Assembly: GCA_031769625.1 (NCBI GenBank)
Contig: JAUIMM010000519.1
Location: forward strand, 1,855,501 to 1,919,500
Source: Taudactylus pleione
Taxonomy: Eukaryota; Chordata; Amphibia; Anura; Myobatrachidae
Reading direction: 5' to 3'
Length of the DNA: 64,000 bases
Under the pieces are notes generated by a model. The model saw only the letters and a program-made list of their open reading frames with translations. It searched no databases and had not been told where the DNA came from. A program made the position numbers and the translations under genes. Below are positions 10,021 to 21,277 of the stretch, in pieces (position 1 is the stretch's first letter; the number at the start of each line of letters is the position of its first letter).

Positions 10021-13000
10021 AATTATTATTATTATTATTATTATCCTTTATTTATATGGCGCCACAAGTGTTCCGCAGCGCCTTACATAGTACATAGAAC
10101 TAATAAGTGAACAAGAAACAAGTAACTTACAGTACATTACAGTGCAGGACAGGGACACAACTTATATACATTGCTGAAATAGTGATTAAAGCACTCACAA
10201 TAAGCTGCCGGGAGTTGGCGGTCCCGTGTTAGGTGCCCTAATGGGGAGTAGAGAGTAGAAGAAAATGTAAAGAGAAGCACATGAGGGAAGAGGTCCCTGC
10301 TCATGAGAGCTTACATTCTAAGGGGAGGGGCAGACAGACAGGCGTGACACAGAAGGGGAAGATAGGAAGGAAAGAGCATGAGGTGGGTTAGGAGGAGTGC
10401 TGGAAGGCCTTGATGAAGTAGTGGGTCTTGAGAGCCCGTTTGAAGATTTGTAGAGAGGTGGAGAGTCTGATAGGGAGAGGGAGAGCATTCCAAAGGTAGG
10501 GAGCAGCATGGGCAAAATCTCGGATGCGGGAGTGGGAGGAAGTAATCAGTTGGCAAGAGAGGCGGCATGCATTAGTTGAGCGAAGTGGGCGGGTGGGAGT
10601 GTGAAGGGAGAGAAGGTCAGAAATGTATGCGGGAGAGGATTTGGTGAGGGCTTTGTAGGTGAATGTAAGAACCTTGAATTGGCATCTGAAGGGGAAGGGG
10701 AGCCAGTGTAGGGCTTGAAGGAGAGGGGAAGCAGATATAGAACGTCTGGAGAGGAAGATGAGCCGAGCAGCAGCATTGAGAACAGATTGTAGTGGAGAGA
10801 GGTGAGAGACTGGGAGGCCAGCTAGGAGAAGGTTACAGTAGTCCAATCTGGATATGACCAGTGAGTGGATGAGGGTTTTAGTGGCATCCTGGGTGAGGAA
10901 GGGTCTAATCCTGGAGATATTTTTTAGGTGAAAACGGCAGGACTGCGAGATGTGCTGAATGTGCGGTTTAAAGGAGAGGGAGGAGTCTAGGATAACTCCA
11001 AGACAGCGCACTTTGGGGCTAGAGGAGATAGTTGTGCCATCAATAGATAATGAAATTGTGGGAAGTGAGGTAGTGGAAGAGGGTGGGAAGATGATCAGCT
11101 CAGTCTTAGACATGTTAAGTTTAAGAAAGCGCTGGGACATCCACGAAGAGACAGCAGAGAGAAAGTTGGAGATACGGGTAAGGAGCTCAGGGGTGAGCTC
11201 AGGGGTGGAAAGGTAAATTTGAGTATCATCTGCATAGAGATGATATTGGAGGTCAAAGGAGTTAATGAGTTCACCTAAAGAGGATGTATATAGGGAGAAA
11301 AGGAGAGGTCCAAGAACAGAACCTTGGGGAACTCCTACCTTTAGTGGAAGTGGAGGGGAAGAGGAGTCATGAGAGGACACAGCGAAGGAACGATCAGAGA
11401 GGTAGGAGGAAAGCCAGGAGAGGGCAGTTTCACGTAAACCGAGAGAGTAAAGGATTTGCAGGAGGAGAGGGTGGTCTACAGTGTCAAATGCAGCAGAGAG
11501 GTCAAGGAGAATGAGCAGAGAGTAGTGACCCTTGGATTTGGCAGCAAGGAGGTCGTTGCTGACTTTCGTGAGGGCAGTTTCCGTGGAGTGGAGAGATCGG
11601 AAGCCAGATTGAAATGAGTCAAGGAGGGAGTGGGAGGAAAGAAAGGTGGTAAGGCGGTTGTAGACAATACGCTCAAGGAGTTTGGAAGCAAAAGGGAGAA
11701 GAGAGATGGGTCGATAGTTTGAAAGTATGTTAGGATCAAGGGTAGGTTTTTTAAGAATGGGGGAGACAAGAGCATGTTTGAATGCAGAAGGGACAGTGCC
11801 AGATGATAGGGAAAGATTAAGGAGGTGAGCCAGATGGGAACAGGCAGAAGGAGACAAGTGGGAGAGGAGACGGGAAGGGATAGGGTCAAGAGGGGAGGTG
11901 GAAGGAGGGGAGGACCGGATGAGGGCCAAGACTTCCTCTCCAGAAGCAGGGGAGAAGGATGTCAGAGTTGGTGAGACAGAAAGGGAGGGGTGGTAAGGGC
12001 AAGGAGGGAGAGGAGTGCTAAGGGTCTGATGGGATATGATGTCCTCACGTATGGAGTCAATTTTAGATGTAAAGTAGGTGGCAAAGTCGAGGGCAGAGAG
12101 CGAGGAGGGAAGGCGAGGAGGGGAAGGGCAGAGTAGGGAGTTGAAAGTGGCAAAGAGACGCCGGGGGTTTGAGGACTGGGAGGAGATGAGGTTCTTGAAA
12201 TATGTTTGTTTGGAGAGAGACAGGGAAGCACTGTAGGAGGAGAGAATAAATTTGAAATGGAGGAAGTCAGCCTTAGAGCGTGACTTTCTCCACTGACGCT
12301 CCGCAATTCTTGAACACTTTTGTAGGTATCTGGTGCATTTGGAATGCCAGGGTTGTGGTGTGGATCTGCGAGGGTGAGTGGTTATTGCTGGAGCAACAGA
12401 ATCAAGAGCAGAAGCAAGGGAGGAATTGTACAGGGAAGTAGCTTGTTCAGGACAGGAGAGAGAAATGATAGGGGAGAGAAGAGAGTCCAGCAGGGAGGAA
12501 AAAGCAACAGTGTCAATAGCCTCAATATTACGCTTAGTAATGGTAGCCTTAGGAGTTAGAGGAGGGCAAGGAGAGAGGGATAGGTTAAAAGAGAGAAGGT
12601 GATGGTCAGAGAGGGGGAATGGGCAATTGGAGTAATCAGAAATATCACAACGGTGCGTAAAGACCAGGTCAAGTGAGTGCCCACTCACATGGGAGGGTGA
12701 GGAGGTCCATTGGGCGAGACCAAATGAAGAGGTGAGGGTAAGGAGTTTAGCTGCAGAGGATTCTGTGGGAATGTCAATAGGAATATTAAAATCACCTAGG
12801 ATAATGGAGGGAAGATCTGAGGAGAGAAAGTGAGGGAGCCAGGAAGCGAAGTTGTCAAGGAATTTGGAGGGAGAGCCAGGGGGACGGTAAATGACAGCTA
12901 CTCTGAGGTTTACTGGTTGGAAGAGTCGTATAGCATGAACCTCAAATGTGGGGAATGTAAGGGATGGTTCAGAGGGTATTAGCTGGTATGAGTAACTGGT

Positions 13001-13900
13001 GGATAGAAGGACCCCAACTCCACCACCATGGCGACCCCCAGGCCGGGGGGTGTGGGAGAAGGCAAAGCCCCCAGAGGATAGAGCAGCAGGAGAAGTGGTG
13101 TCAGAGGGTGAGATCCAAGTTTCAGTGATGGATAGGAGATTCAGAGAGTTGGAGATAAAAAGGTCATGGGTGGGGACCAGTTTATTACAGACTGACCTGG
13201 CGTTCCAGAGGGCACAGGATAGAGAGATAGCATTTGTGGGGGAGATGTGAATGAGATTGTCCGGGTTGCTGTAACGTGGAGGTGAGATTAATTTGGGGGA
13301 CCGATATGAATAGAGTTTAGTGATGGTGCGGGCACCTGAGCTGGAAAGGGAACCAATAGGAGGTGGGCAGGGAGGGAGATGTGGATGGCAGTGGGGTGAA
13401 GTGACAGGGAGAGGAGTGTAGGAGGAGGGTTTGGTGGTGGGGTAGTAGGACAGAGGGGGGGTAGAACAGGAAGAAAGTGGAGTAATGGGTGAGGAGTGAA
13501 GAGTAGGCAGACAGAGGAGGGGGGAGAAGGGGAGGAGGAGGTGGAAGAGATAAGGGGGAAAGGATAAAGGTGGAAGCAGGGGGCAGAACAGAGGATTAGG
13601 TAGAGACAGAGGGAAGGAGGGAGTTGACGAAAACCTTGTCATGGTGTTTATAAGTAAACAAGAGGAAAGAAATTTGGAAATTTAAATGAGATATGAGTGC
13701 AAGAGATTTGTAGGAATGCAAGTAAGAAAACAGTGACGTATCAAAGAACAGTGTATCAATATGTATGCAGATTAACAAGATTGTTATAGGGAGAAATAAA
13801 AGTGGGGTTCTAAAGTGTGCAGAATGTGAAAAATAACGCAGATTGTAAGCAGACAGAGGATGTGAGGCTAGGCAAGAGAGCTGAGATAAAGGACAGTGTT
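10021..13900 (-). mobile_element. L2/CR1-clade non-LTR retrotransposon, near full length
   Basis: The 3' end lies at the left: on the minus strand the ORF stop is followed by about 365 bp of 3' UTR ending in an ATAATA microsatellite tail at 10,021-10,046. This suits the CR1/L2 group, whose members end in short repeats rather than poly-A. The 5' end is not sharply defined; sequence upstream of the ORF (13,643 to at least 13,900) is assumed to be 5' UTR. A 5'-truncated relative occurs at 25,979-26,400. No frame break was seen in the ORF, so this is probably a young insertion. Confidence 0.85.
10388..13642 (-). CDS. L2-clade LINE ORF2: AP endonuclease and reverse transcriptase
   Basis: This 1084-residue open frame encodes the polyprotein that nicks target DNA and primes reverse transcription of its own RNA (target-primed reverse transcription, in the nucleus). 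Residues 1-115 are a Pro/Ser/Leu-rich leader. The AP-type endonuclease spans about 138-355, with NARS at 147-150, ITETW at 172-176, GDFN at 283-286, HSLDLVF at 322-328 and SDHH at 345-348. The reverse transcriptase spans about 620-900, with NYRPISLL at 642-649, [13 protein letters not shown] at 712-724, [13 protein letters not shown] at 770-782 and the active-site YADD at 803-806 (DNA 11,225-11,236). The C-terminal region carries [14 protein letters not shown], typical of the CR1/L2 group. All catalytic motifs are present and no stop interrupts the frame. The start is the first ATG of the open frame; a later start is possible because the leader is low-complexity. No separate ORF1 is seen, as is common in the L2 clade. 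Confidence 0.9.
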   Translation of the reverse strand: MTRFSSTPSFPLSLPNPLFCPLLPPLSFPPYLFHLLLPFSPLLCLPTLHSSPITPLSSCSTPPLSYYPTTKPSSYTPLPVTSPHCHPHLPPCPPPIGSLSSSGARTITKLYSYRSPKLISPPRYSNPDNLIHISPTNAISLSCALWNARSVCNKLVPTHDLFISNSLNLLSITETWISPSDTTSPAALSSGGFAFSHTPRPGGRHGGGVGVLLSTSYSYQLIPSEPSLTFPTFEVHAIRLFQPVNLRVAVIYRPPGSPSKFLDNFASWLPHFLSSDLPSIILGDFNIPIDIPTESSAAKLLTLTSSFGLAQWTSSPSHVSGHSLDLVFTHRCDISDYSNCPFPLSDHHLLSFNLSLSPCPPLTPKATITKRNIEAIDTVAFSSLLDSLLSPIISLSCPEQATSLYNSSLASALDSVAPAITTHPRRSTPQPWHSKCTRYLQKCSRIAERQWRKSRSKADFLHFKFILSSYSASLSLSKQTYFKNLISSQSSNPRRLFATFNSLLCPSPPRLPSSLSALDFATYFTSKIDSIREDIISHQTLSTPLPPCPYHPSLSVSPTLTSFSPASGEEVLALIRSSPPSTSPLDPIPSRLLSHLSPSACSHLAHLLNLSLSSGTVPSAFKHALVSPILKKPTLDPNILSNYRPISLLPFASKLLERIVYNRLTTFLSSHSLLDSFQSGFRSLHSTETALTKVSNDLLAAKSKGHYSLLILLDLSAAFDTVDHPLLLQILYSLGLRETALSWLSSYLSDRSFAVSSHDSSSPPLPLKVGVPQGSVLGPLLFSLYTSSLGELINSFDLQYHLYADDTQIYLSTPELTPELLTRISNFLSAVSSWMSQRFLKLNMSKTELIIFPPSSTTSLPTISLSIDGTTISSSPKVRCLGVILDSSLSFKPHIQHISQSCRFHLKNISRIRPFLTQDATKTLIHSLVISRLDYCNLLLAGLPVSHLSPLQSVLNAAARLIFLSRRSISASPLLQALHWLPFPFRCQFKVLTFTYKALTKSSPAYISDLLSLHTPTRPLRSTNACRLSCQLITSSHSRIRDFAHAAPYLWNALPLPIRLSTSLQIFKRALKTHYFIKAFQHSS

Positions 13901-14441
13901 TCAAAGTTGATAGATATAAACTGACATGGGGAAAAGTACGATAAGCATTGAATTGTATGCTAGAATCAGAAGGCCAGCATTATTAATAGCATTAGAAGTG
14001 TTCTTGCCGTGATTGTACAGGGAGTCCAGTTGTAGTCTGAGTCTTTAGATTGTTGGGGTTTGTTGCGTGATGGACCTTTTTTCTCCTTCTGTTTTTCCTC
14101 GGTTTAACGCAGGTCTAACGCTAGTTATGCACTTAAAAAACTGCACTTAGAAAAAAAGCTGCACCCAGCCAAGGCTTCCCCAGCCAAACTACTGACACTT
14201 ATACAGGGAAGCAGGCAAGTGTGGACACTAATTAATGAAAACCCCCAATTGGCCAGCCAGAGAAAGCTAGCAATAAAAATGGCTTAAGTCAACAATGACC
14301 ACATACCATACATCTAAGGCTACAAATAAATCAAGCATTCACTTTAGTCAATAAACTGAGAGAATCCTTAAAACAATGTAACTATTACAAATCATAAGGC
14401 ATTAGAAACAAAAGCATAAGGATTCAGTAAAGAATAAGCTA
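13901..14441. other. Possible L2 5' UTR or flank; no gene recognised
   Basis: The sequence has no recognisable domain. It may be 5' UTR of the minus-strand L2, but no boundary or target duplication could be located. Confidence 0.35.
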
Positions 14442-14639
14442 GTTACCTATGATTATAATTAATAAAGGAGGCACAGGAGGTGAAACACTTTGCAGTCACA
14501 GTCAACTTCAGTTACCTATGATTATAATTAATAAAGGAGGCACAGGAGGTGAAACACTTTGCAGTCACAGTCAACTTCAGTTACCTATGATTATAATTAA
14601 TAAAGGAGGCACAGGAGGTGAAACACTTTGCAGTCACAG
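14442..14639. repeat. 69-bp tandem repeat, three units
   Basis: GTTACCTATGATTATAATTA begins at 14,442, 14,511 and 14,580, a period of 69 bp. The units are essentially identical, and the last one ends before CAACTTCA. It lies about 800 bp upstream of the L2 ORF start on its coding strand. Confidence 0.95.
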
Positions 14640-14684
14640 AATGGTGGGTTAGTACGAAGTACTGTACCCTGGTTTACCTTAGGG

Positions 14685-14869
14685 CAGGGGTTCCCAACCA
14701 CGGTCCTCAAGGCACACTAACAGTCCAGGTTATAGGGATAGCCATACTTGAGCACAAGTGACTTAATTAGTACCTCAGTTATATTGATTTAACCATCTGT
14801 GCACAATCATGGATATCACTAAAACCAGGACAGTTAGTGTACCTTGAGGACCTAGGTTGGGAATCACTG
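14685..14869. mobile_element. hAT-type foldback MITE, CAGGGGTTCCCAAC family (copy 1)
   Basis: The ends CAGGGGTTCCCAACCACGG and GTTGGGAATCACTG are inverted, with arms extending through CCTCAAGG.ACACTAAC. The flanks are an exact 8-bp duplication CCTTAGGG at 14,677-14,684 and 14,870-14,877, which is the hAT signature. Related copies lie at 24,187, 33,350 (split) and 40,148. Confidence 0.92.
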
Positions 14870-15927
14870 CCTTAGGGACTGTCAGTACATGCAGTCATGG
14901 ACATGAATGGCCTGTGGATTACTGGCATTCCCAATCAGAATCTCCAATAGAACCAAGCTGGCAGCCTCAGTCTAGAGATGACATTACACCTCTCTCAGAT
15001 GTTACCATTAACCTTCAGCACTAAAGACTCAACTCACTTATCAGCCAACCACTATAAAACCACTCTAAAAGGTGACCATAAAAGCCTGCTCCGGCATTTC
15101 TCCAGTGCCTGAATATCAATTGTGTTTCCATAGATGCTCCTGCTTCAGAACTATACTTTCCAGTATAGTTTGCTTCCAGTGTTGTTTCAGCTCCAGTGTT
15201 TGGGCTCCTCCAGGGCAGCACATCCATACACGCGTTTCCATAGGTGGTGTTTCCAGGCAGAGTCCTCATACCAGCTATGTACTCTGTTGCTGTCACAGTG
15301 CGAACTGCGACCGTAGTCCTCACTGCATTTAGTCCATATCCTCTTGCAGTTATCCCTGATGCCAACACCTCTTTGTACCTTATTGCATACCATGAGCTGC
15401 ACAAACAGTGCCAAAGTATCCGTGTACTGTATTGCACGCTACCAAACTACCATCTCTCAGAGTATTGCAGCTGTAACTCTTTTGGTATGTTCCTCCGTAG
15501 AAGCAAAATCCCAAGGCTCCATAAGGATAGGTTGTAGTGACTATGGTTAGGATGTATGGCCTGATGACAGGCATAGATAGTGACTGCTTGTATCAATAGC
15601 TTCCTTAGGATAGCAAGCCCTGTAAAAAGTGGCTGCAGTGTCACTTGAGATTACTCTTCACAGAACTGGAAGCAGCTGCCATTATACCTTATATAAGTAC
15701 CTTATAATTGTACAAAACAAATACTCAGCCTATTACCTGATTATGTGAAGCACAACTCAGTTCTACTCCAAAACATTAAATGAACATGTAATTTAACATA
15801 GACTATGTAAAACCAATAGCATATAACCACAATAGCCTCCATCATGTACAATTCAAACAAGTATGAGAGAAACACACCTGAAAAAACAGATCCAGAAATA
15901 CAAAACACCGTAACATGATGTAGTTGG
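14870..15927. other. No gene recognised
   Basis: A 138-codon minus-strand open frame at 15,021-15,437 has no domain I recognise and no supporting signals. The region is neither clearly repetitive nor clearly coding. Confidence 0.4.
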
Positions 15928-15929
15928 CA

Positions 15930-16378
15930 TCCTGGCATGCGGGATGCCTACGGTCTGAATACCGGCGCCGTAATCCCGACAGTTCAGGATCCAAGCACTG
16001 GTATCCCGACCGCCGACATCCCGAAGGTCAGTATCGGGGTGTAAGGGGGAGGTTAGGGTTAGGTAGCCGGGTTAGGGTTAGGCATTAGGGGGAGGGTTAG
16101 GCACCGGGTAGGGAGTGTTAGGATTAGGGTGCGGGGAGGGGGAGGTTAGGTTTAGGCACCGGGGAGGGGGTGTTAGGTTTAGGGTATGGGGAGGGGTAGG
16201 TTAGGCTTAGGCACTAGGGGGGTAGGTTAGGGTTCGGCACCAGGGAGGGAGGGTTAGGGTAGGGGTTAGGCTAAGGATTAGGAAAATTCTTATGTTCCTT
16301 CCTATGGGTGTCGGGATTCTGGCTGTCGAGCTGCAGCTGTCGGTATTCTGACCAGCGGCATCCCGACAGCCAGAGGAG
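15930..16378. mobile_element. TTAGGG-rich MITE, copy C
   Basis: Left-end segments GGCATGCGGGATGCCTACGG and CCGACCGCCGACATCCCG face the right-end GGCATCCCGACAGCCAG. The core at about 16,040-16,275 is a degenerate array of GGTTAGGGTTAGGCACCGGG units. There is no coding potential. Confidence 0.65.
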
Positions 16379-17339
16379 TAGCGTGGAACCATGGCGCCCG
16401 GAGAAAGTGCATGTCAAAGCACCCCCCCCTCCCTGTACTGAACTGTGATAGTGGGGTATGGCCAGCCTGCGGGGGACTACTGAAGTGAAGAGAAAAACAG
16501 CAAACAGTGGCAGTATGATGCTGGGCATTGAGGCCCCATTGGGGGAATAGAATGCTTTAGTGATGCAGTATCTGACATTAAGGGGTAGCTGCTTTGTCAC
16601 TGCTTTATTTATGTACAGCACCTAGGATCTGACTTTTATTTCATTTGAATCATTGTTATCAGTCAATAGAGGAGATTGTATTATATATTCTGATCATTTA
16701 ACTTAAACTGACAGAATACATGTGAGAGAGTGAGATTCCACAGGGTACACAGCTTATAACTGCGATTACTGCCCCGAGCAATATTTTTTAATAATTGTGT
16801 GCTTAAATAAAGTTTGTGTACATTAAGCCATCAAAAATCAAATGTTTCATTACCTCAGTCATGCCCCAAAAATTCCGTATTATTATTATTCCTGGTCTCC
16901 TAATAATATTTTTACAAATCTGTAACATATTTAGGATATAGAGCAAATATTTAGGATATAGAGAAAACTAACTGAGATAAAACTAACAGGCGCCCGTCAT
17001 ACTATGTAGCGACCCATGAATTCCGGAACTCTGGATGAGCCCTCTGTCCATTTTGACGCCCGGAGCTCATGCTCCACTGGAACCACCCTCGCTACTCCCC
17101 TGCCGACAGCCAGGATTTCATACCCAACCCTACTGTAACATGTTAATTGTACTACTAAAGGCAAATAAATCCTGGTGCTCCTGAAAACCACCTGATTAAT
17201 AAACGGTTAATATACCTGCAGCCAAACCTAAACACAAAATGTAAAATAATAAATTAATATTTATTGGCACACAGTAGATACTGTAGAATGACCTCCCGGG
17301 AGTACATAAATAATTTACTATTCTAAAAAAACTGTATAG
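16379..17339. other. No gene recognised
   Basis: Mostly AT-rich sequence. GCCGACAGCCAGGATTTCAT near 17,101 may be a fragment of the TTAGGG-MITE end. Nothing else is supported. Confidence 0.4.
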
Positions 17340-17660
17340 TTATACACGCTTCCGCTATATCTTTCTTTCTTTCCCCCCGACTCGCTTCCCCTTTTCCCCC
17401 CACCCCCCTATGAACCTTCATCCTAATCTACATTGGTTTAGGCTGCCACCTTTGAACCGCCGTGGTTATTTTGAATTCAGTTGCTCTTACTCTTTTCTAC
17501 GTTTTTATGTTTTCCAATTGTTGTAAGCCCTTTTTCTTGCTGGATTGTATTTACATGTTTTCTTAGCTTTTATGTGTATCATCATTTAATGATGTACAAC
17601 AGTTCTATTATGATGTTTTCTCAAATGTGCTCAATAAACGAGTATAAAAAAGAACAAAAT
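17340..17660 (+). mobile_element. 5'-truncated L1/Tx1 LINE 3' UTR fragment
   Basis: A C-rich stretch (about 17,375-17,410), then TTTTTCTTGCTGGATTGTAT and TCAATAAACGAGTATAAAAA, parallels in order the 3' UTR of the L1 at 43,132-46,820 (C-rich, TTTTTTTCTTGCTGATTTGG, CCAATAAACGATTACAAAAA). AATAAA acts as the likely poly-A signal. No coding part remains. Confidence 0.6.
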
Positions 17661-18245
17661 AGTATAATAATACACTAAAAATGTTTCTCCCAAAGGGAAA
17701 CTTATTAAAGAGCTGGTTCACAATGAATCAATCCACTAAAATAAAAGAACAACGTGAACTGCTACAAATGAAAGAAATAAGCACTGAACACAAGCAATGC
17801 AGTCTGATAGGATTCCTTAACAGTCCTTAGGCACAACAGGAACATCCTCATGGTAATGAATGCAAGAAATTCACCAAAACTGCTTCTAGGGAAAGAAAAA
17901 AATATATCTACAAAGCATACCAACACCAATGCTAACTGATTTACAGCATATTGCTATGAATGGATTCTGGAAAAAAATAATTAAGAGTTGGCTAGTTCTG
18001 CAACTTATGGATAGCACATGGATGTCTGCATAGTGATTTCACCTGAACAGAGCCATAATAGGGAGATTATGCTCCCTGTGCCTGCCCCACCCCTGAGCAT
18101 GTGAAGTCATGATGTCATAATGAGGGGGTGTGGCTCTGCAGTGTCAAGGACGCTACAGGCAGTGGCTTGTCTCCAGGACTAGGCTTGTCTCCAGGACTAG
18201 GCAGAAACTGAGTGCCTGGAGCATCCAAGCAGGGACACTCTAGGT
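17661..18245. other. No gene recognised
   Basis: No coding or repeat feature can be supported apart from a short direct repeat GGCTTGTCTCCAGGACTA near 18,164-18,199. Confidence 0.4.
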
Positions 18246-18403
18246 CAGGCCTGGCCAACCTGTGGCTCTCCAGCTGTTGTGAAACTACAGGTCCCAGCAT
18301 TCCCTGCTACGGTTTTGCTATTAGGGAATGCTAACACTGTTGCAAGGCATGCTGGGACTTGTAGTTTCACAACAACTGGAGAGCCACAGGTTGGCCACGC
18401 CTG
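18246..18403. mobile_element. hAT-type foldback MITE, CAGGCCTGGCCAACCTGTGG family
   Basis: The arms run from CAGGCCTGGCCAACCTGTGG through CTCTCCAGCTGTTGTGAAAC and are inverted on the right, ending TTGGCCACGCCTG. The exact 8-bp flank CTCTAGGT occurs at 18,238-18,245 and 18,404-18,411. A fragment of the arm is also seen at about 39,268-39,305. Confidence 0.92.
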
Positions 18404-18544
18404 CTCTAGGTGTTGGCCTTCTAGGCTGCAGAATGCTGTTCAAGCAACGGTGCTGCCCGCTAAGCCCCACGCCCTGGGTGGCGGCCCTGCTCACCAATCC
18501 CTTGTTATAGCCCTGCACCAAATTGTGATCCCCTCATATACCAT

Positions 18545-19262
18545 CCAGGGGATGCTGTCAGGATACCGTCTGGCGGCATCCCGCCTGCCAATATCTCGAC
18601 ACTGACAGCCCGACAGGGGACTAATGATGAGCGTCGAAATCCTGATGCCTGTCATTAGCCCCACTACAAAATCCCGACACCCGGCATACCGAACAAAGGT
18701 AAGCCGGGTGTCTTAGCGTCTAGCCACAGGGGGGAGGGTTATAGGTTTAGGGACCCCCCAGGAGACATAGGGTTAGGCACCACCCCGGGAGGGTTAGGGT
18801 AGGGAAAGGGGGGGTTAGGGTTAGGCACCATTAGGGAGGGGTTAGGCACCCCCCCGGAGGTTTAGGTTTAGGGTGCGGGGAGGGGGGTTAGGTTTAGGCA
18901 CTATCGGGGGGAGGTTAGGGTTAGGCACCACTAAGGGAGGGTTGGGGGGGAGAGGGGTTATGGTTAGGCATCCCCCCCAGGAGGGTGAGTGTACTGAAAG
19001 GAGGTGTTAGGATTAGGCATCCCCAAGGAGGGTGAGGGTACTGAAAGGAGGGGTTAGAGTTAGGCACCACTAGGGGGGTGTAGGCACCCCCCCGGGAGGG
19101 TTAGGTTTAGGGTTCGGGTAGGTGGCATTTGGTTTAGGCACTAACTGGGGGAGGTTAGGGTTAGGCACCACTAAGGGAGGGTTAGGGGGGGAGAGGGAAG
19201 GGTTAGGATACTTACCAGCCCCACTCGGGAATTAGGTCTGTCGGTGTTCCGATTCCACTGTC
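18545..19262. mobile_element. TTAGGG-rich MITE, copy D
   Basis: Left-end segments include GGGATGCTGTCAGGATACCG and GGCGGCATCCCGCCTGCC; the right end has GGTCTGTCGGTGTTCCGATT. The core at about 18,720-19,210 is the longest of the five copies. It is made of GGTTAGGGTTAGGCACCACT-like units alternating with GGGG- and CCCCC-rich blocks. Confidence 0.65.
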
Positions 19263-19642
19263 CAGTGGACACAGGAAGAGTGTAGGTACACTTTGAAGAG
19301 ATTTCCTGTGCAGACATTTTTCCCCCCACCTGTCTTGGCCAATCTTACAGGCTGGGAGGTAACACCAGGCATGTCTGTGACTGCAGTAAATGAGAGCTGG
19401 GGAAGAGGCTTGGGTCGCTTGGAATGTGTTTTTTTTTCTCCTACATAAACATGTTTCATTTTGAAGTAATCAAAGCTACTAAATTAGCAAACCAAACAAA
19501 AAATATAGAAAGGATACAGGTGTTAGTGTGTTTCACAGAAACAGCAGGGTGTAGCGTTGCTTTATTTCCAGAAATTACTTCTGCAAATCAAAGTATGCCT
19601 GTTACATAATCATTCCCTCAGGTTTAATATTTACAGAACTAA
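19263..19642. other. No gene recognised
   Basis: Nothing beyond short, unsupported open frames. Confidence 0.4.
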
Positions 19643-20191
19643 GGCCCTCATTCAGAGCCGTACGCTCTGAGCAGAGCGCACGCTCTGCATGAGGGCCGGG
19701 CTCCATTTTCATGGAGCGTCCTCCTGGACGCTCGTATAGCTGTGGGTCACCACCCACAGGCTATACGAGCGTGCATTTTGATGGCCGCGATGGTCGTGAC
19801 CATCGCGACCATCGAAATTGCGAGCCGGAGCCTGCGGTTGAGGTTTTCAACCGCAAGCTCCGGAGTGATTTTGGCTCTATCAGAGCCAAAATCACTCCCA
19901 CTGACATCACTAGTGATGTCAGTGGGCCGGCTTCTGACGGGAGGCGTTCCCGTGGGAACGCCCCAGTCAGGGAGGCACGCCCCCGGCACGCCCACCAAAG
20001 GGGGCGTGCTGTCAATCAACATTGACAGCACGCCCCCTTTGATCGGACACAACGAGCGAAGGAAAGTCCTTCGCTCGTCGTGTCTGGCGCATGCGCACGA
20101 TGGAGCTCCCTCCGTCGTGCGCATGCTCAGTGCAGACCATCGACCCACTTGCGAGCGGACAGCCGCTCGCGAGTGGGTCTGAATCAGGCCC
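19643..20191. mobile_element. PIF/Harbinger-like MITE made of serial hairpins (copy 1)
   Basis: GGCCCTCATTCAGAGCCG at the left is inverted as CTGAATCAGGCC at the right. The flanks are TAA on both sides (19,640-19,642 and 20,192-20,194), the TWA duplication typical of PIF/Harbinger. The interior is a chain of adjacent hairpins at about 19,731-19,769, 19,826-19,862, 19,865-19,895, 19,900-19,923, 19,943-19,962, 19,997-20,040, 20,046-20,084, 20,089-20,126 and 20,142-20,179. No protein is encoded. Confidence 0.85.
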
Positions 20192-20403
20192 TAAATATAA
20201 AAAAATCTGATGTGAAGTATACAGGGGAAAAATAAAAACCAATATGAATATATAAGAATAGGACACTTGAAACACAAATATCCTTCAGTAAAAGTAATGT
20301 CTCAGGGCCAGCAAATAGTTTATGCAGTATGGGTCTGTATGCATTTACTAAGAAAATAGCTTTTTCATTCATACAGGGCACCTGCTGAGGTACAACAGAC
20401 TTA

Positions 20404-20951
20404 GGGCCTGATTCAGAGCCGGACGCTCTGACAGAGCGCTCGCTCTGAACCAGGGCCAGCTTTCTGTTTTTTTAGAGCGGCCTCCTGGTCACTCGCATAG
20501 CTGTGGGTGACCACCCACAGCTATAGCGAGCGGCCAGGAACTTGGTCTCGATGGTCAAGACCATCGCGACCATCGGGCTTGTGACGAGACCCTTGTGGTA
20601 GGGTCTCGTTGCCGCAAGCCCTAGAGAGCTTTCGGCCCTAACAGAGCCGAAAGCACTTCCACTGACATCACTTGTGATGTCAGTAGGGCCGGCCCCAGAA
20701 GGTAGGCATTCCCATGGGAACGCCTCCGTCTGGGCAGCCACGCCCCCGGCCCGCCCACCAAAGGGGGCATGCTGTCACTCAACATCGACAGCACGCCCCC
20801 TTTGGTACGAGACCCGGAGCGACGGTTTGCCGTCACTATCTGGGTCTTGCTTGCGCACGATGGATCCGGCTCCATCGTGCGCATGCGCACTGGGCCACCA
20901 TCGACCCGCTTGCGAGCGCATAGCGCTCGTGAGCGGGTCTAAATCAGGCCC
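20404..20951. mobile_element. PIF/Harbinger-like MITE made of serial hairpins (copy 2)
   Basis: The ends are GGGCCTGATTCAGAGCCGG and the inverse of CTAAATCAGGCCC. The exact flanking triplet TTA occurs at 20,401-20,403 and 20,952-20,954. The same hairpin order as copy 1 is visible, including the GTGACATCA palindrome segment and the GGGGGC.TGCTGTCA arm, but the arm sequences have diverged with compensating changes. Confidence 0.85.
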
Positions 20952-20954
20952 TTA

Positions 20955-21277
20955 CAACATTCTACTGTGGACTATTTAGTGATGTAACGGTCCACCACTG
21001 ATAGTCCAGGGGAAGATATAGGTGACGGTAAATATGTCTGTAAATATACATGGAGGTCCCTTGTCTACTGTTCTGCTAAGGGCCCCACTACTACCTACAC
21101 ACACCACCATCACATGGAATGATAGCTGTCCAAGTGCAAACTACATAGATTGCAGGAAGCTTAGCAAGTTCCTTATTTGTGCAACATTAAATGCTTCTAA
21201 GCCAAAGGAAACTATGGGCAGGACACTGTAGGGAGGCCCTTTATCTATAGAATAAGTTGCAGTACTCAAGTCTGAAC
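20955..21277. other. No gene recognised
   Basis: Short single-copy-looking interval between two transposons. Confidence 0.4.

Noticed and set aside
10311..13604. Several plus- and minus-strand frames overlapping the L2 ORF
   Set aside because: Shadow frames of the 1084-codon ORF, which alone contains the endonuclease and reverse-transcriptase motifs.
15021..15437. 138-codon minus-strand open frame
   Set aside because: No recognisable domain, no start context or splice signals, and competing frames on the other strand; kept only as an unassigned interval.
19711..20182. Open frames of 104-146 codons in a GC-rich stretch
   Set aside because: They lie wholly within a palindromic MITE and appear on both strands with similar peptides, as expected from hairpins.
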